NCBI RefSeq assembly: GCF_004216565.1
Contig: NZ_SGWV01000007.1
Coordinates: 1-64,000, forward strand
Length of the DNA stretch: 64,000 nucleotides
Reading direction: 5' to 3'
DNA from: Sphaerotilus mobilis
GTDB taxonomy: Bacteria > Pseudomonadota > Gammaproteobacteria > Burkholderiales > Burkholderiaceae_C
A program made the translations under genes and the position numbers. The notes beneath the pieces were generated by a model. That model made no database searches. It was given only the letters and a program-made list of their open reading frames with translations, and was not told where the DNA came from. Below are positions 35,459-44,793 of this stretch, in pieces (within the stretch, counting starts at the first letter, position 1; every line of letters begins with the position of its first letter).

Positions 35459-37330
35459 ATGAGTCGCTCCACGCCCCGCCCGACGGCTTGCTCCGGGACC
35501 TCGACGGCAACGCGCCCATCCCTCGCCGCACCCCTCGCCACACCCCCACACCCCTGGACGGGGCAACCTCGTCACGTTGTGCTGGCGACCAGCTTCGGGC
35601 AAGGGCATGACTTCCTGGCGACGTGGCAGGCGTGGCGCGAGGATGCGCAGCGTTGTGATCGCCTGATCTGGGTGGCGCTGGCGGCGCATCCGCTGGCCGC
35701 CGCCGAGCTGGCGCGCTCGCATCAAGCTGGGCCTCACGCCGCACTGGCAGAACGGTTGATCACGGCCTGGCCGCCAGCCACGCCGGGATCACATGGCATC
35801 GACCTGGAAGACGGCCGGGTTCAGCTGCTGCTGGGCTGGGGTGAGCCCACCCAGGTGCTGGACGGGCTGCAACTCACGTTCGACACGCTCGCGCTCGACG
35901 AGGGCGCGCACCCGTGGGACGACGACGCTTGCCGCCGCCTGGCGCGGCTCGCCGCACCTGGGGCGCGGTTGGTGAGCGAGGGCGTGAGCCCTGCCCTGCG
36001 CGCGTCGCTGGCGCGGCACGGCTTCGTCGACGACCGCTACGCGCCGCGCTTCCACCCGGTTGCCGCGCGCGGCTGGGCCCGCCCGACGAGCCCGGCGCGG
36101 CGCGAGGCGCTGGTCATCGGTGCCGGTCTGGCCGGCGCGGCTGCGGCCTGGGGACTGGCGCGTGCGGGCTGGCAGGCCAGCGTGCTGGATCGCCATGCGC
36201 AGCCCGCGCAAGAGGCCTCGGGCAATGCGGGTGGCCTGGTGCACATGATCTTCAACGCGCCCGACAGCCTGCACGCACGCTGGTTCCGCGCCGCCGCACT
36301 CGCCACCGCCCAGGCCGCCGCCGGGCCCTTGTCGACCGGCGAGGTGGCCGGTGCGCTCGATGGCTTCCTGCGGCTGGAACCACGCCTGGATGCGGGCAAG
36401 GCCCAGTCGCAGCGTGCAGGGGTCGGCCTGCCGCAGGCGCTGGTCGATTGGCGCGAACCGGCCGACGCCGCCGCGCTCGCCGGTTTGCCGCTGACGACCG
36501 GCGCGTGGCTGTTCGAACGTGCCGCCGGCTGGCTGGACCCGGCCGGCTGGACGCGCTGGATGCTGGCCCAGGCCGGCGTCGACGCGGTCAGCGGCCGGGG
36601 CTGGATCGGCGGCTGCGCGGTCGCGCGCCTGTTGCCGCCACGCGGCGACATGGACGGCTGGACCGCGCTCGATGCGCAAGGCCATGTCATCGCCCAGGCA
36701 CCGGTGGTCGTGCTGGCCAATGCGCTGGACGCGAACCGGCTCCTGCCGGACGGCTCGGTCGCACCGCAGATCTCGTCGGTGCGCGGCCAGGTCACGCGTC
36801 TGCCAGCCGACCTGCCGGGCCTGCTGCGACCCACGCTGCCGCTGTCCGGGCAGGGCTATGGCCTGAGCCTGCCGAGCGGCGAGGTGCTGATCGGCGCGAC
36901 GACGCAGCACGAGGCGCCTGATGCGTCCGGCCGCGCCCTGCGGCTGGACGACCAGCGCCACAACCTGCGCCGCGCCGCCGCGCTGGGCATCGTGCCGGCG
37001 GGTCTGGACGCGTCTGACGCCCTGCTGCCCGGCCGTGCCGGTTGGCGGGCGGTGACGCCGGACCGGCTGCCGCTGGTCGGTCCGGTGGTCGACGCGATGG
37101 CCCGGGCGGCCTTGCTGGCGACCGGCCGGGCCCGCCTGGATGGCCCGCGCCAGCAGCCCCGCAGGGTCGGGCCCGGCCATGGGCTCTACCTGTGCACGGG
37201 CCTGGGCTCGCGCGGCATCACCTCGGCCTTGCTGGCCGGGCGCTTGTTGGCGGCTTGGGTGAGCGGTGACCCGATGCCGGTCGACACGGCCCTGCGCGAC
37301 GCGCTCGACCCGGCCCGCGACCTGGGCTGA
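35459..37330 (+). CDS. mnmC: MnmC-like protein with degenerate methyltransferase half and intact-looking FAD oxidoreductase
   Basis: A 623-residue protein. The C-terminal about 420 residues are an MnmC-type FAD-dependent oxidoreductase: [62 protein letters not shown] and [20 protein letters not shown]. This half removes the carboxymethyl group of cmnm5(s2)U34 in tRNA. The N-terminal about 200 residues align in order with MnmD, but the SAM loop reads [17 protein letters not shown] where family members have FGxGLNFL. The catalytic DGFAP..NPxMW motif is replaced by [14 protein letters not shown]. Methyltransferase activity is therefore doubtful. The start at 35459 is a choice; the frame is open upstream into rimO. 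Confidence 0.8.
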   Translation: MSRSTPRPTACSGTSTATRPSLAAPLATPPHPWTGQPRHVVLATSFGQGHDFLATWQAWREDAQRCDRLIWVALAAHPLAAAELARSHQAGPHAALAERLITAWPPATPGSHGIDLEDGRVQLLLGWGEPTQVLDGLQLTFDTLALDEGAHPWDDDACRRLARLAAPGARLVSEGVSPALRASLARHGFVDDRYAPRFHPVAARGWARPTSPARREALVIGAGLAGAAAAWGLARAGWQASVLDRHAQPAQEASGNAGGLVHMIFNAPDSLHARWFRAAALATAQAAAGPLSTGEVAGALDGFLRLEPRLDAGKAQSQRAGVGLPQALVDWREPADAAALAGLPLTTGAWLFERAAGWLDPAGWTRWMLAQAGVDAVSGRGWIGGCAVARLLPPRGDMDGWTALDAQGHVIAQAPVVVLANALDANRLLPDGSVAPQISSVRGQVTRLPADLPGLLRPTLPLSGQGYGLSLPSGEVLIGATTQHEAPDASGRALRLDDQRHNLRRAAALGIVPAGLDASDALLPGRAGWRAVTPDRLPLVGPVVDAMARAALLATGRARLDGPRQQPRRVGPGHGLYLCTGLGSRGITSALLAGRLLAAWVSGDPMPVDTALRDALDPARDLG

Positions 37331-37340
37331 GGGGCCTCGA

Positions 37341-38735
37341 TCAGGCGGACGGCCGGTGCGGCGCCAGCCGCTGCGGCAACCACGCACCGACCCACAGGAG
37401 CACGGCCATGGCGCGGAACAGCAGCGCCGGCCCGAGCGCCCCGCCCAGCAGGCCGAAGACCAGCGGCAGGACGGCACTGGACAGGTTGATCACGGCCGAA
37501 CGCAGGGCGATCACCTCGCCCTGCTGGTCCGGGGGCGCGAGCTGGTGCAGCGTGCTCAGGATCATCGGCTGCACGATGCCCTGGGCCAGACCCAGCACCA
37601 GCGCGCAGACCACCATGGTCCCGAGCGTGGTCGCCCAGGGATAGACCAGGAAGACCGCGCCGATGACCAGCATGGCGCCGCTCATGACATGGCGCTCGGT
37701 CAAGCGCTCGGCCAGCAGCGGCACCAGCAGCCGGATCGCCGTCACGGCCAGCGCAAACACACCCAGCACCGTGCCGATGGCCGAGGCGCTCAAGCCGTTC
37801 TGATGGCCCATCAGCGGGATCAGGAAGGTGTGCAGGTCCCAGGCGGTCGAGAAAAACCAGTTGGCCAGCAAGATGCCGCCGACGCCCGGCAGGGCAAGCA
37901 GCGCCAGCACGCCTTGGCGCGGCGCCACCGCACGCTGACCGGCTGAGGCGGCAGCTGTCGCACTCGCCTTCGTTGAAGCCGTTTGCGAGCCCGGCGCCAG
38001 TCCGACCGGCACCCGGGCCGCACACAGCAGGGTGCCCAGCGGCAACAGCGCCATGGCCGCGCAGGCGCCGGGAAAGCCGATGGCGTCGATCAGGAAGCCC
38101 GCCAGCATCGGACCGATCACATTGCTCAGGGATGGTGCGATGCCCAGCCAGCTGAACACCTTCTTCAGCTCGGACCGGGTCGCCTCGTCGCGGTCGGTCG
38201 CACCGGATGAAGCCACGTCCCGGCCATGGCTGGCGAGCCGGCCGGCGCTGCGCTGGATCGCGATCAGGCCCAAGTTGCTGCCGGTGCCCGCCAGGGATGC
38301 CGCCAGACCCAGCAACAGCAGCTGAACCAGCCCGAGGCCGCCTTGTGAGGCGACGGGTGTGGCGACGGGTGAGCCGTCCAGTGAGCCGACCTCCGGCCAC
38401 AGCAGCGACCAGGCGGCGGCTGGCACGGCCACCAGGCCGGCCGCCACGACGATGACGACGGCACTGCGCACCGGCCGGTGGTAGCCGCGCCGGTCGGTCC
38501 AGCGGCCGGCGCGCACGGCGGTCACCACCGGCACCATCGAGAACAGGCCCAGCAGCAGGCCGGCCGCCACCTCGCCGCCCAGCCAGCCCAGCCCGCCCTG
38601 GCGCAGCAACATCAGCGGCAAGGCCATGCGCAGGCCCGCCATGGCGGCATGCAAGCAGATCTGGCCAATCACCAGCGCCAACAGGATCTGGTGGCGGGCC
38701 AGGGGTGCGTCCGGCGGCGGGGCGTTCAAGCTCAT
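37341..38735 (-). CDS. MFS transporter, unknown substrate
   Basis: A 464-residue inner-membrane protein with about 12 hydrophobic segments and an MFS motif-A-like loop (RAGRWTDRRGYHRP, about residues 77-90). The central cytoplasmic loop is long and Ala-rich. The start overlaps the rmuC stop by 4 bp (ATGA), so it is coupled to rmuC. It is convergent with mnmC, with a 10-bp gap. No substrate can be assigned. Confidence 0.75.
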   Translation of the reverse strand: MSLNAPPPDAPLARHQILLALVIGQICLHAAMAGLRMALPLMLLRQGGLGWLGGEVAAGLLLGLFSMVPVVTAVRAGRWTDRRGYHRPVRSAVVIVVAAGLVAVPAAAWSLLWPEVGSLDGSPVATPVASQGGLGLVQLLLLGLAASLAGTGSNLGLIAIQRSAGRLASHGRDVASSGATDRDEATRSELKKVFSWLGIAPSLSNVIGPMLAGFLIDAIGFPGACAAMALLPLGTLLCAARVPVGLAPGSQTASTKASATAAASAGQRAVAPRQGVLALLALPGVGGILLANWFFSTAWDLHTFLIPLMGHQNGLSASAIGTVLGVFALAVTAIRLLVPLLAERLTERHVMSGAMLVIGAVFLVYPWATTLGTMVVCALVLGLAQGIVQPMILSTLHQLAPPDQQGEVIALRSAVINLSSAVLPLVFGLLGGALGPALLFRAMAVLLWVGAWLPQRLAPHRPSA

Positions 38736-40063
38736 CCGGGCGGATTCTCCGGTGTGCGGTTGTTGTCGTTGTCGTTGTCGTCGCCGTTGACGTTGTCGTT
38801 GTCGCTGGCCAGCCCATCGACCCCGTCAAGCCCGGCCTCGCCGATCAAGCGGCGTGCAGCGGGCTCGGGCAAGGCCTCGACGCCCTTGAGGCGCCGGCCC
38901 ATGGCGCGTGTGCGGACCTCCGCCTGGTCCAGCGTGTGGTGGGCTTCTTCGAGCTTCTTGCGGGCTTTGGCGAGCACATCGCCGAACTTGCCGAACTCGG
39001 TCTTGACGGCACCCAGCACGGTCCAGACCTCGGCACTTCGACGTTCGATGGCCAGGGTGCGAAAGCCCATCTGCAGGCTGTTGAGCAGGGCCAGCAGTGT
39101 GGTCGGACCGGCCAGCGTGACCTGGTGTTCGCGCATCAGCGCCTCGCTCAGGCCGGGCCGGCGCAGCAGCTCGGCGTAGAGGCCTTCGGTGGGCACGAAC
39201 AGCAGCGCGAAGTCGGTCGTGTGCGGGGGGCTGACGTACTTGGCGCGGATGCTGCGGGCCTCGTCACGGATGCGGCCTTCGAGCGCACGCGACGCGGCCT
39301 CGGCGCCTTCGCGATCGGCCCGGTCCTGGGCGTCGAGCAGGCGTTCGTAGTCCTCGCGCGGGAACTTGGCGTCGATGGGCAACCAGACCGGTGCGGTCTC
39401 GCCGGCCGCACCGGTCGGGGCCTGCAAGCGCCCGGGCAGGCGCAGCGCGAACTCGACCCGCTCGCTGCTGCCCGGCACCGTGGCCACGTTGAGCGCGTAT
39501 TGCTCGGGCGTGAAGACCTGCTCGAGCAGGGCCGCCAGCTGCAGCTCACCGTAGACGCCACGCGTCTTGACGTTGCCCAGCACACGCTTGAGGTCGCCCA
39601 CGCCTTGGGCCAGCGTCTGCATCTCGCCCAGGCCGCGGTGGACCTGTTCCAGCCGCTCGGCGACCTGGCGGAAGCTCTCGCCCAGGCGCTGTTCCAGCGT
39701 GGCGTGCAGCTTCTCGTCGACCGTCACCCGCATCTGTTCGAGCTTGCGCTCGTTGTCGGCCTGCAGCGCTGCCAGCCTTTGTTCGACGCCCGCCTGCATC
39801 GCCGAGACGCGCCGGTCCAGACTGGCCCGCAACTCGCCCAGGCTGGCCACCAGTTCAAGTCGGGTGTCGCGGGCCGAGCCCTGCACGGCATCGCGCAGGC
39901 CACGCTCCAGGCGCTCCAGCTCGCCTTCCAGGCGGCGGGCCCAGTCGCTGTCGGACGGGTCGGTCGGTGGTCGCAGCGCCAGCAGCAGCACCACGATCAG
40001 CACGAGCAGATTGGCAACCCCGAGGGCTGCGTACCACCAAGGCAGGTTCAGGGCATCGGTCAT
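38732..40063 (-). CDS. rmuC: DNA recombination protein RmuC homologue
   Basis: A 443-residue protein with one N-terminal membrane segment (ALGVANLLVLIVVLLLAL), a long coiled coil (about residues 45-160) and the RmuC nuclease-like domain (VYGELQLAALLEQVFTPEQYA, LPIDAKFPREDYERLLDAQD, FALLFVPTEGLYAELLR, TTLLALLNSLQMGFRTLAIE). RmuC limits inversions at short repeats in E. coli. The last about 25 residues are an Asp/Asn-rich tail encoded by hexamer repeats. Confidence 0.9.
   Translation of the reverse strand: MTDALNLPWWYAALGVANLLVLIVVLLLALRPPTDPSDSDWARRLEGELERLERGLRDAVQGSARDTRLELVASLGELRASLDRRVSAMQAGVEQRLAALQADNERKLEQMRVTVDEKLHATLEQRLGESFRQVAERLEQVHRGLGEMQTLAQGVGDLKRVLGNVKTRGVYGELQLAALLEQVFTPEQYALNVATVPGSSERVEFALRLPGRLQAPTGAAGETAPVWLPIDAKFPREDYERLLDAQDRADREGAEAASRALEGRIRDEARSIRAKYVSPPHTTDFALLFVPTEGLYAELLRRPGLSEALMREHQVTLAGPTTLLALLNSLQMGFRTLAIERRSAEVWTVLGAVKTEFGKFGDVLAKARKKLEEAHHTLDQAEVRTRAMGRRLKGVEALPEPAARRLIGEAGLDGVDGLASDNDNVNGDDNDNDNNRTPENPPG
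38762..38803. repeat. GTTGTC hexamer repeat in the rmuC 3' end
   Basis: GTTGTC is repeated at 38762, 38768, 38774, 38792 and 38798, with variants GTCGCC and GTTGAC between. On the coding strand it encodes alternating Asp-Asn. Length change would alter only the disordered C-terminal tail. Confidence 0.8.
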
Positions 40064-40150
40064 GGTCGTCCTTGCAAGCTCGCGAAGTCTGCGAGCCTGC
40101 CAGCCCTGTGGCTCAGGCGATGAGCCAGCGCGTCTCCACGCCCGCAGCCA

Positions 40151-40576
40151 TCAGCCCGGCACCGCCAATGCGCGCAGCGCATCGGGCAGCGGCACCGACT
40201 TGCGCAGCCGCTGATCGACCCAGACGATCAAGGCGCCGCCACTGGCATAGACCACGCCGGGCTCGTCGAGCCTTTCCATCGTCGTGTAGGTCTCGATGCT
40301 GCTGCGTCCGGGCCGGCGCACGTACATGCGAGCCAGCACCTCGGCGGGGAACGCCAGCTGCAGGTGGAAGTTGCAGAAGGCGTTGACGATCACTGGCCCG
40401 ATGCCATGCGGCTCCACCTGCAGGCCGGTCGAGGCCAGCCAGTCCAGGCGTGCGATCTCGAGGTAGCGGAAATAGACGCTGTTGTTGACATGGCCCATCG
40501 CGTCCATGTCGCCCCAGCGAACGGGAAACTGGCTGGTGTGAACGAGGACCTTGTCCTCGGGCAGGTCGAAGCGCAT
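40151..40576 (-). CDS. Acyl-CoA thioesterase, 4-hydroxybenzoyl-CoA thioesterase family
   Basis: A 141-residue hotdog-fold thioesterase. VRWGDMDAMGHVNNSVYFRYLE carries the family Asp/Asn active-site pattern, followed by FHLQLAFPAEVLARMYV and SIETYTTMERLDE. It would hydrolyse a short-chain or aromatic acyl-CoA; the true substrate is unknown. It lies between rmuC and yceH on the same strand. Confidence 0.85.
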   Translation of the reverse strand: MRFDLPEDKVLVHTSQFPVRWGDMDAMGHVNNSVYFRYLEIARLDWLASTGLQVEPHGIGPVIVNAFCNFHLQLAFPAEVLARMYVRRPGRSSIETYTTMERLDEPGVVYASGGALIVWVDQRLRKSVPLPDALRALAVPG

Positions 40577-40617
40577 CGGTGTGCAGGCCCGGGGTGGGAC
40601 CGGTGGAGGTGAAAGGT

Positions 40618-40672
40618 CAGGTGCCGCTCAGGCGTTGCTCAGGTGTCGCTGAGGTGCCGCTCAGGTGTCATC
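40618..40672. repeat. Five 11-bp tandem repeats at the end of yceH
   Basis: Units CAGGTGCCGCT (40618), CAGGCGTTGCT (40629), CAGGTGTCGCT (40640), GAGGTGCCGCT (40651) and CAGGTGTCATC (40662) abut exactly. The array fills the gap before the thioesterase gene and runs into the last codons of yceH. Confidence 0.75.
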
Positions 40673-41365
40673 CAGCGACACGCCCAGCTCGCCGGCCAGC
40701 TTGGCGACCTGCGTGCGCAGACGAGCCAGCTCGGCCTGCATCTGGCGCTGTTCGGCGCGCAGCAGGGCGAGTTCCTCGTCGCTGGACGACCCGTGGCTGG
40801 TGTTGGACGTGCCGGCGCTCTGGACCAGCAAGGCCGGATCGACCGGGCCGCACAGCAGGTGGGTCCAGCGCGACTCGCGCGCGCCCGGCGCACGGGCCAG
40901 CTTGATGACGCGGGGCGGCGTCTTCTCGGCCAGCTCTTCAAGGAAGCCCTCGACCGAGGACACGTCGGCAAAGCGGTGCAGGCGCTCGGCGTTGGCGCGC
41001 AGCTCGGCGGCGGTCTGCGGGCCCCGCAGCATCAGCGTGGCCAGCAGCGCACCGGCCGCGCCGGGCACGCCCAGGCCGCGCGGCAGGTTGTGGTCGTAGC
41101 GGACGACGCGGCTGCCGCTGACCTCGCCCACCAGACTGAGCGACTTCAGCTCGTCCAGCGCGGCCAGGATCTGCGGCTCGGTCAGCGCCATCACCGGATC
41201 GCGTGCGGTCTTCTGGTTGCAGCCCGACTGCAGCGCGTTGAGCGACATCGGGTAGGTGTCGGGCACCGTCGCCTGCTTCTCGACCAGCACGGCCAGCACG
41301 CGGGCTTCGACGGGGGTCAGGTCACGCAGCTGACGACCCGCCGGGCTTGCGACGCCCTCGCTCAC
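40661..41365 (-). CDS. YceH family (DUF480) protein
   Basis: A 234-residue protein with the two winged-helix repeats of the YceH/UPF0502 family: LTPVEARVLAVLVEKQATVPDTYPMSL-type N-terminal sequence, then CNQKTARDPVM, VVRYDHNLPRGLG and AALLATLMLRGPQTAAELR. The C-terminus is a coiled coil (LALLRAEQRQMQAELARLRT). The function is unknown. The start overlaps the SDR gene stop by 4 bp. Confidence 0.87.
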   Translation of the reverse strand: MSEGVASPAGRQLRDLTPVEARVLAVLVEKQATVPDTYPMSLNALQSGCNQKTARDPVMALTEPQILAALDELKSLSLVGEVSGSRVVRYDHNLPRGLGVPGAAGALLATLMLRGPQTAAELRANAERLHRFADVSSVEGFLEELAEKTPPRVIKLARAPGARESRWTHLLCGPVDPALLVQSAGTSNTSHGSSSDEELALLRAEQRQMQAELARLRTQVAKLAGELGVSLDDT

Positions 41366-42144
41366 AGCCCGAACCCGTCGTCGGCCTGGATGACCGCGCC
41401 GTTGACGAAATGGCTCTCATTGGCGCAGAGCATGAGCAAGCTGGTGTCGAGGTCGGCCGGCTTGCCCAGGCGCTTGCGCGGCAGCATGTTGACCAGCTTC
41501 TGGCCACCCTCGGTCTCCCAATGGTGGTGGTTGATCTCGGTGTCGATGTAGCCGGGGCAAATGGCATTGACGTTGACGCCGTACTTGCCCCATTCCAGCG
41601 CCATCGCGCGGGTCATGTGGATGACGGCGGCCTTGCTCATGGCATAGACGCCGATCTGGCTGATGACGCGCAACCCGGCCATCGACGCGATGTTGACGAT
41701 GCGCCCGCCGGTGTAGGTGCCCGGTGCCGCGCCGCGTGCCCGCGCGACCATGCGCCGGCCAACTTCCTGGGCCACGAAGAAGGCGCCGCGCACATTGGTG
41801 TCGAAGACGAAGTCGAAGTCCTCGGGGCCGACGTCCAGCAGCTTCTGGGTCGTGCTCACGCCGGAGTTGTTGATCAGGATGTCGAGCGTGCCGACCTCGG
41901 TCTCGGCATGGGCCACGGCCGAGGCGATGCTCTCGGTGTCGGTCACATCCAGCTCGACCACGTGGGCATCGCCACCCTGCCCTTCGATCTCGGCGCGCAG
42001 GGTCTTGAGCCGCTCGGTGCGGCGGCCGGCCAGGACGACGGCCGCGCCGGCCTTGGCGAGGGTGCGGGCGAACTGTTCGCCCAGGCCGCTGGACGCGCCG
42101 GTGACAAGGGCGACGCGGCCCGACAGGTCGATGCTGTAGCTCAT
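41362..42144 (-). CDS. Short-chain dehydrogenase/reductase
   Basis: A 260-residue SDR enzyme with ALVTGASSGLGEQFARTLAKAG (cofactor binding), VVELDVTD, ILINNSGVS and the catalytic Ser-Tyr-Lys (INIASMAG-like stretch, then YAMSKAAVIHMTRAMA). ICPGYIDTEINHH and a normal C-terminus complete the fold. The substrate is unknown; fatty acyl or hydroxyacyl compounds are common for this group. It overlaps yceH. Confidence 0.85.
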   Translation of the reverse strand: MSYSIDLSGRVALVTGASSGLGEQFARTLAKAGAAVVLAGRRTERLKTLRAEIEGQGGDAHVVELDVTDTESIASAVAHAETEVGTLDILINNSGVSTTQKLLDVGPEDFDFVFDTNVRGAFFVAQEVGRRMVARARGAAPGTYTGGRIVNIASMAGLRVISQIGVYAMSKAAVIHMTRAMALEWGKYGVNVNAICPGYIDTEINHHHWETEGGQKLVNMLPRKRLGKPADLDTSLLMLCANESHFVNGAVIQADDGFGL

Positions 42145-42268
42145 GGTGTGGGTCGGTGTGGGACGACGGGAAAACGATCGAGAAGCTGCTCGCCGAATGG
42201 CCTTTCAGCCCCCCGGGAGGGATCGCATCACGATAGCAGAAGGCCCCCCGCGCGAGGCCTGATCCGGC

Positions 42269-44503
42269 TCAGGGAGACGGGCTGCCGGCGCGCTCCCGGG
42301 CCTCGTCCTCGAGCCGCAGCAGCCACTGGTCGATCGGCATCGGGCGAGCGAAGTGATAGCCCTGGAACTCCTGCACGCCCAGGTCGCGCAAGGCCTCGAA
42401 CTGGGCCTGTGTCTCGACCCCTTCGGCCACCGTCGACATGCCCAGCGCGGCACAGAGCTGGACCATGTGGGCCAGCAGCTTGGCGGCGCGGCTGTCGTGG
42501 TCGATGTCCATCACGAAGCTGCGGTCGATCTTGATCTTGTTGAACGGCAGGTGACGCAGGTAGCTCAGCGACGAATAGCCGGTGCCGAAATCGTCCAGCG
42601 CCAGCGTGTAGCCGATCTCGCGCAGGCGCCGCAGCAGGGGCTCGACCACCGCCATGTTGTCGACCTGGGCCGACTCGGTGATCTCCAGCTCGATCTGGTC
42701 GGGCCTGATGCCGGCGCGCTGGCAGGCCACCATCAGCTGCTGTTCCAGGCCCCGCTGCAACAGCTGCTTGGGCGAGAGGTTGACGGCCACCGTGAAGGGG
42801 TGACCGGCATCCTGGCCGCGCCGCACCAGCTGGGCAGCGGCGTGCAGGGCATGCCGGCCCATCAGGCCGATCAGGCCGGTCTTCTCGGCCATCGGGATGA
42901 ACTCGACCGGCGAGACGTTGCCAAAGGCCGGCGTGGACCAGCGCATCAACAGCTCGACGCCCACGGCGTGGCCGTCACGGTCCACCTTGGGCTGGGCGAC
43001 GAAGGTGAAGCCGTTGCGTTCGGCATCGGTGCGCAGCAGCGACTGCATGCGCACGCGGCGCTGCACATCGGTGTCCAGCTCGGGGTCGTAGAAGGCCAGC
43101 CCGTTGCGACCGCGTTCCTTGGCGACGTACATCGCCGCATCGGCCTTGCGCAACAGGGTGCCCGGGTCGTTGCCGTCGCGCGGTGCCAGCGTGGCGCCGA
43201 TGCTGGGCGTGACCGTGACCTCGTGGGCCTCCAGCATGACCGGCTGGTTCAAGGCCGCCAGCACGACCTGGGCGACGGAGCGAACCTCGTTGTCGCCCGA
43301 GCCTGGGCCCAGCACGATGACGAACTCGTCACCGCCCCAACGGCCGACCAGCGCATCGGCGGGCAAGAGTGCGGTCAGGCGTCGCGCCACCGAGCGCAGC
43401 AACTGGTCGCCGACCTCATGACCGTAGGAGTCGTTGACTTCCTTGAAGCCGTCCAGGTCGATGAAGATGACCGCAAACGGTGATGGCGTCACCTCGCCCA
43501 GGCGGGCTGCCAGGTGTTGCTCGATCGCCGAGCGGTTGGGCAGGTCGGTCAGCGCATCGGCCAGCGCCATGCGGGCCATCCGTGCTTCGGCGCGCATCTG
43601 CTCGCGCAGGTCGGTCAGCGAGACGATGTAGCCGCGCCCGCCTTCGGTGAAATGCGACAGCGGCGTGATGTTGACGTCGACCGGAATCGACTCGCCCTGA
43701 AGCGTGGCGAGTTCGGACGCGCCGGCCCAGCCACCGCGCTCGACCAGCTCGACCTCGATGTCGGCAGGCAGCGACAGCCGCAGCGCCAGCGACTGGCCGG
43801 ACAGCTCATCGGCGCTCAGGCCACACAAGGTGCTGTAGGCCTGGTTGGTCTCCTGGATGCACCAGTTGCCGTCGGTGACCGCGATCGCATCGCGGGTGCT
43901 GGTGAAGGCCTGGGCCATCAGCCGCAGCGACTCCTCGGCCTCGCGTTGTTCGGTGATGTCCTTGACCGTGCCGCTGACCAGCAGCGCATGGTTCTGCGGA
44001 TCACGTTCAACCGCCCGTCCACGCGCACGAACCCAGCGCAGACCCTGTGGCAGGTTCAGTCGGAAGGCCACGTCCAGGTCGTGGCGCAGCCCGCTGGCGT
44101 GCATGCGCCAGGTCAGGCGAAAGGTCTCGATGTCCTCGGCATGGACCCGCGCGATCAGCTCGGACTTGGTCAGCGCCGGAACGGCCACACGCTGGCCGTG
44201 CTCGTTGACGAAGGGCTCGACGCGGAAGTGCTGGTCGTCGGCCGACCAGGACCAGACGGCCTCACCGCTGGCCCACAGCGCGCGTTGCAAGCGCTGCTCC
44301 GCGTCGCGGCTGCGTTCGAGGTCGAGGCGCGCCGCGTCCAGCGCCTGATGCGCCGCGCTCAGCTGCGCGGCCAGCAGGTCCGCGTGTTCCTGGCTCACGC
44401 TCACCGGCTCGCTCCCACGTTCGTGGAGCGGCCTGTTCTGCGGGTGGCAGGGCTCGGCAACAGGTGGAATCCAGCGGGCATGGAGAACTTGGGATCGATG
44501 CAA
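42269..44503 (-). CDS. PAS-GGDEF-EAL cyclic-di-GMP signalling protein
   Basis: A 744-residue cytoplasmic protein. Two PAS-like regions (about residues 75-185 and 200-310) precede a GGDEF domain whose active-site motif RWGGDEFVIVLG is intact. An EAL-type domain follows with VGVELLMRW (ELL in place of EAL), VNLSPKQL, LEITES and LALDDFGTGYSSLSYLRHLPF. It could therefore both make and degrade cyclic-di-GMP. No membrane segment is visible. A GTG at 44404 (VSVSQEHAD) is an alternative start. A BcsA with PilZ domain is encoded about 12 kb away, so cellulose synthesis is a possible output. Confidence 0.9.
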   Translation of the reverse strand: MHRSQVLHARWIPPVAEPCHPQNRPLHERGSEPVSVSQEHADLLAAQLSAAHQALDAARLDLERSRDAEQRLQRALWASGEAVWSWSADDQHFRVEPFVNEHGQRVAVPALTKSELIARVHAEDIETFRLTWRMHASGLRHDLDVAFRLNLPQGLRWVRARGRAVERDPQNHALLVSGTVKDITEQREAEESLRLMAQAFTSTRDAIAVTDGNWCIQETNQAYSTLCGLSADELSGQSLALRLSLPADIEVELVERGGWAGASELATLQGESIPVDVNITPLSHFTEGGRGYIVSLTDLREQMRAEARMARMALADALTDLPNRSAIEQHLAARLGEVTPSPFAVIFIDLDGFKEVNDSYGHEVGDQLLRSVARRLTALLPADALVGRWGGDEFVIVLGPGSGDNEVRSVAQVVLAALNQPVMLEAHEVTVTPSIGATLAPRDGNDPGTLLRKADAAMYVAKERGRNGLAFYDPELDTDVQRRVRMQSLLRTDAERNGFTFVAQPKVDRDGHAVGVELLMRWSTPAFGNVSPVEFIPMAEKTGLIGLMGRHALHAAAQLVRRGQDAGHPFTVAVNLSPKQLLQRGLEQQLMVACQRAGIRPDQIELEITESAQVDNMAVVEPLLRRLREIGYTLALDDFGTGYSSLSYLRHLPFNKIKIDRSFVMDIDHDSRAAKLLAHMVQLCAALGMSTVAEGVETQAQFEALRDLGVQEFQGYHFARPMPIDQWLLRLEDEARERAGSPSP

Positions 44504-44662
44504 AGAGGCGACAAGTGACGGAAAGCGGACCAGCCGAGCAAGCTGTCCGTTTCATGCAAGGTTAGCCCGAGGCAGGTCAGTCGATCGCCAGAAATACCCA
44601 AGGAAGCCCAGCTTGACCGGACGGAGCGCACGTTTCGGTTCAGGCTGTCAGCGTTTCATCAA

Positions 44663-44682
44663 AAAAGCACGACCGTGCTTTT
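44663..44682. promoter_or_regulatory. Perfect 9-bp palindrome upstream of ETF-QO gene
   Basis: AAAAGCACG, AC, CGTGCTTTT lies between the divergent GGDEF-EAL and ETF-QO genes. With a 2-nt spacer it fits an operator better than a terminator, but a terminator facing either way is possible. Confidence 0.45.
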
Positions 44683-44793
44683 GCTGCGGTGCGGCTGATT
44701 AGAATCGCGCCGCCCCGGCGTCGCCGCCGGACCGCTGCCCGCCTGTCCCAGGGCATGCCCACCCGCTCGATCATCAGCAAGACAAGGAACACC

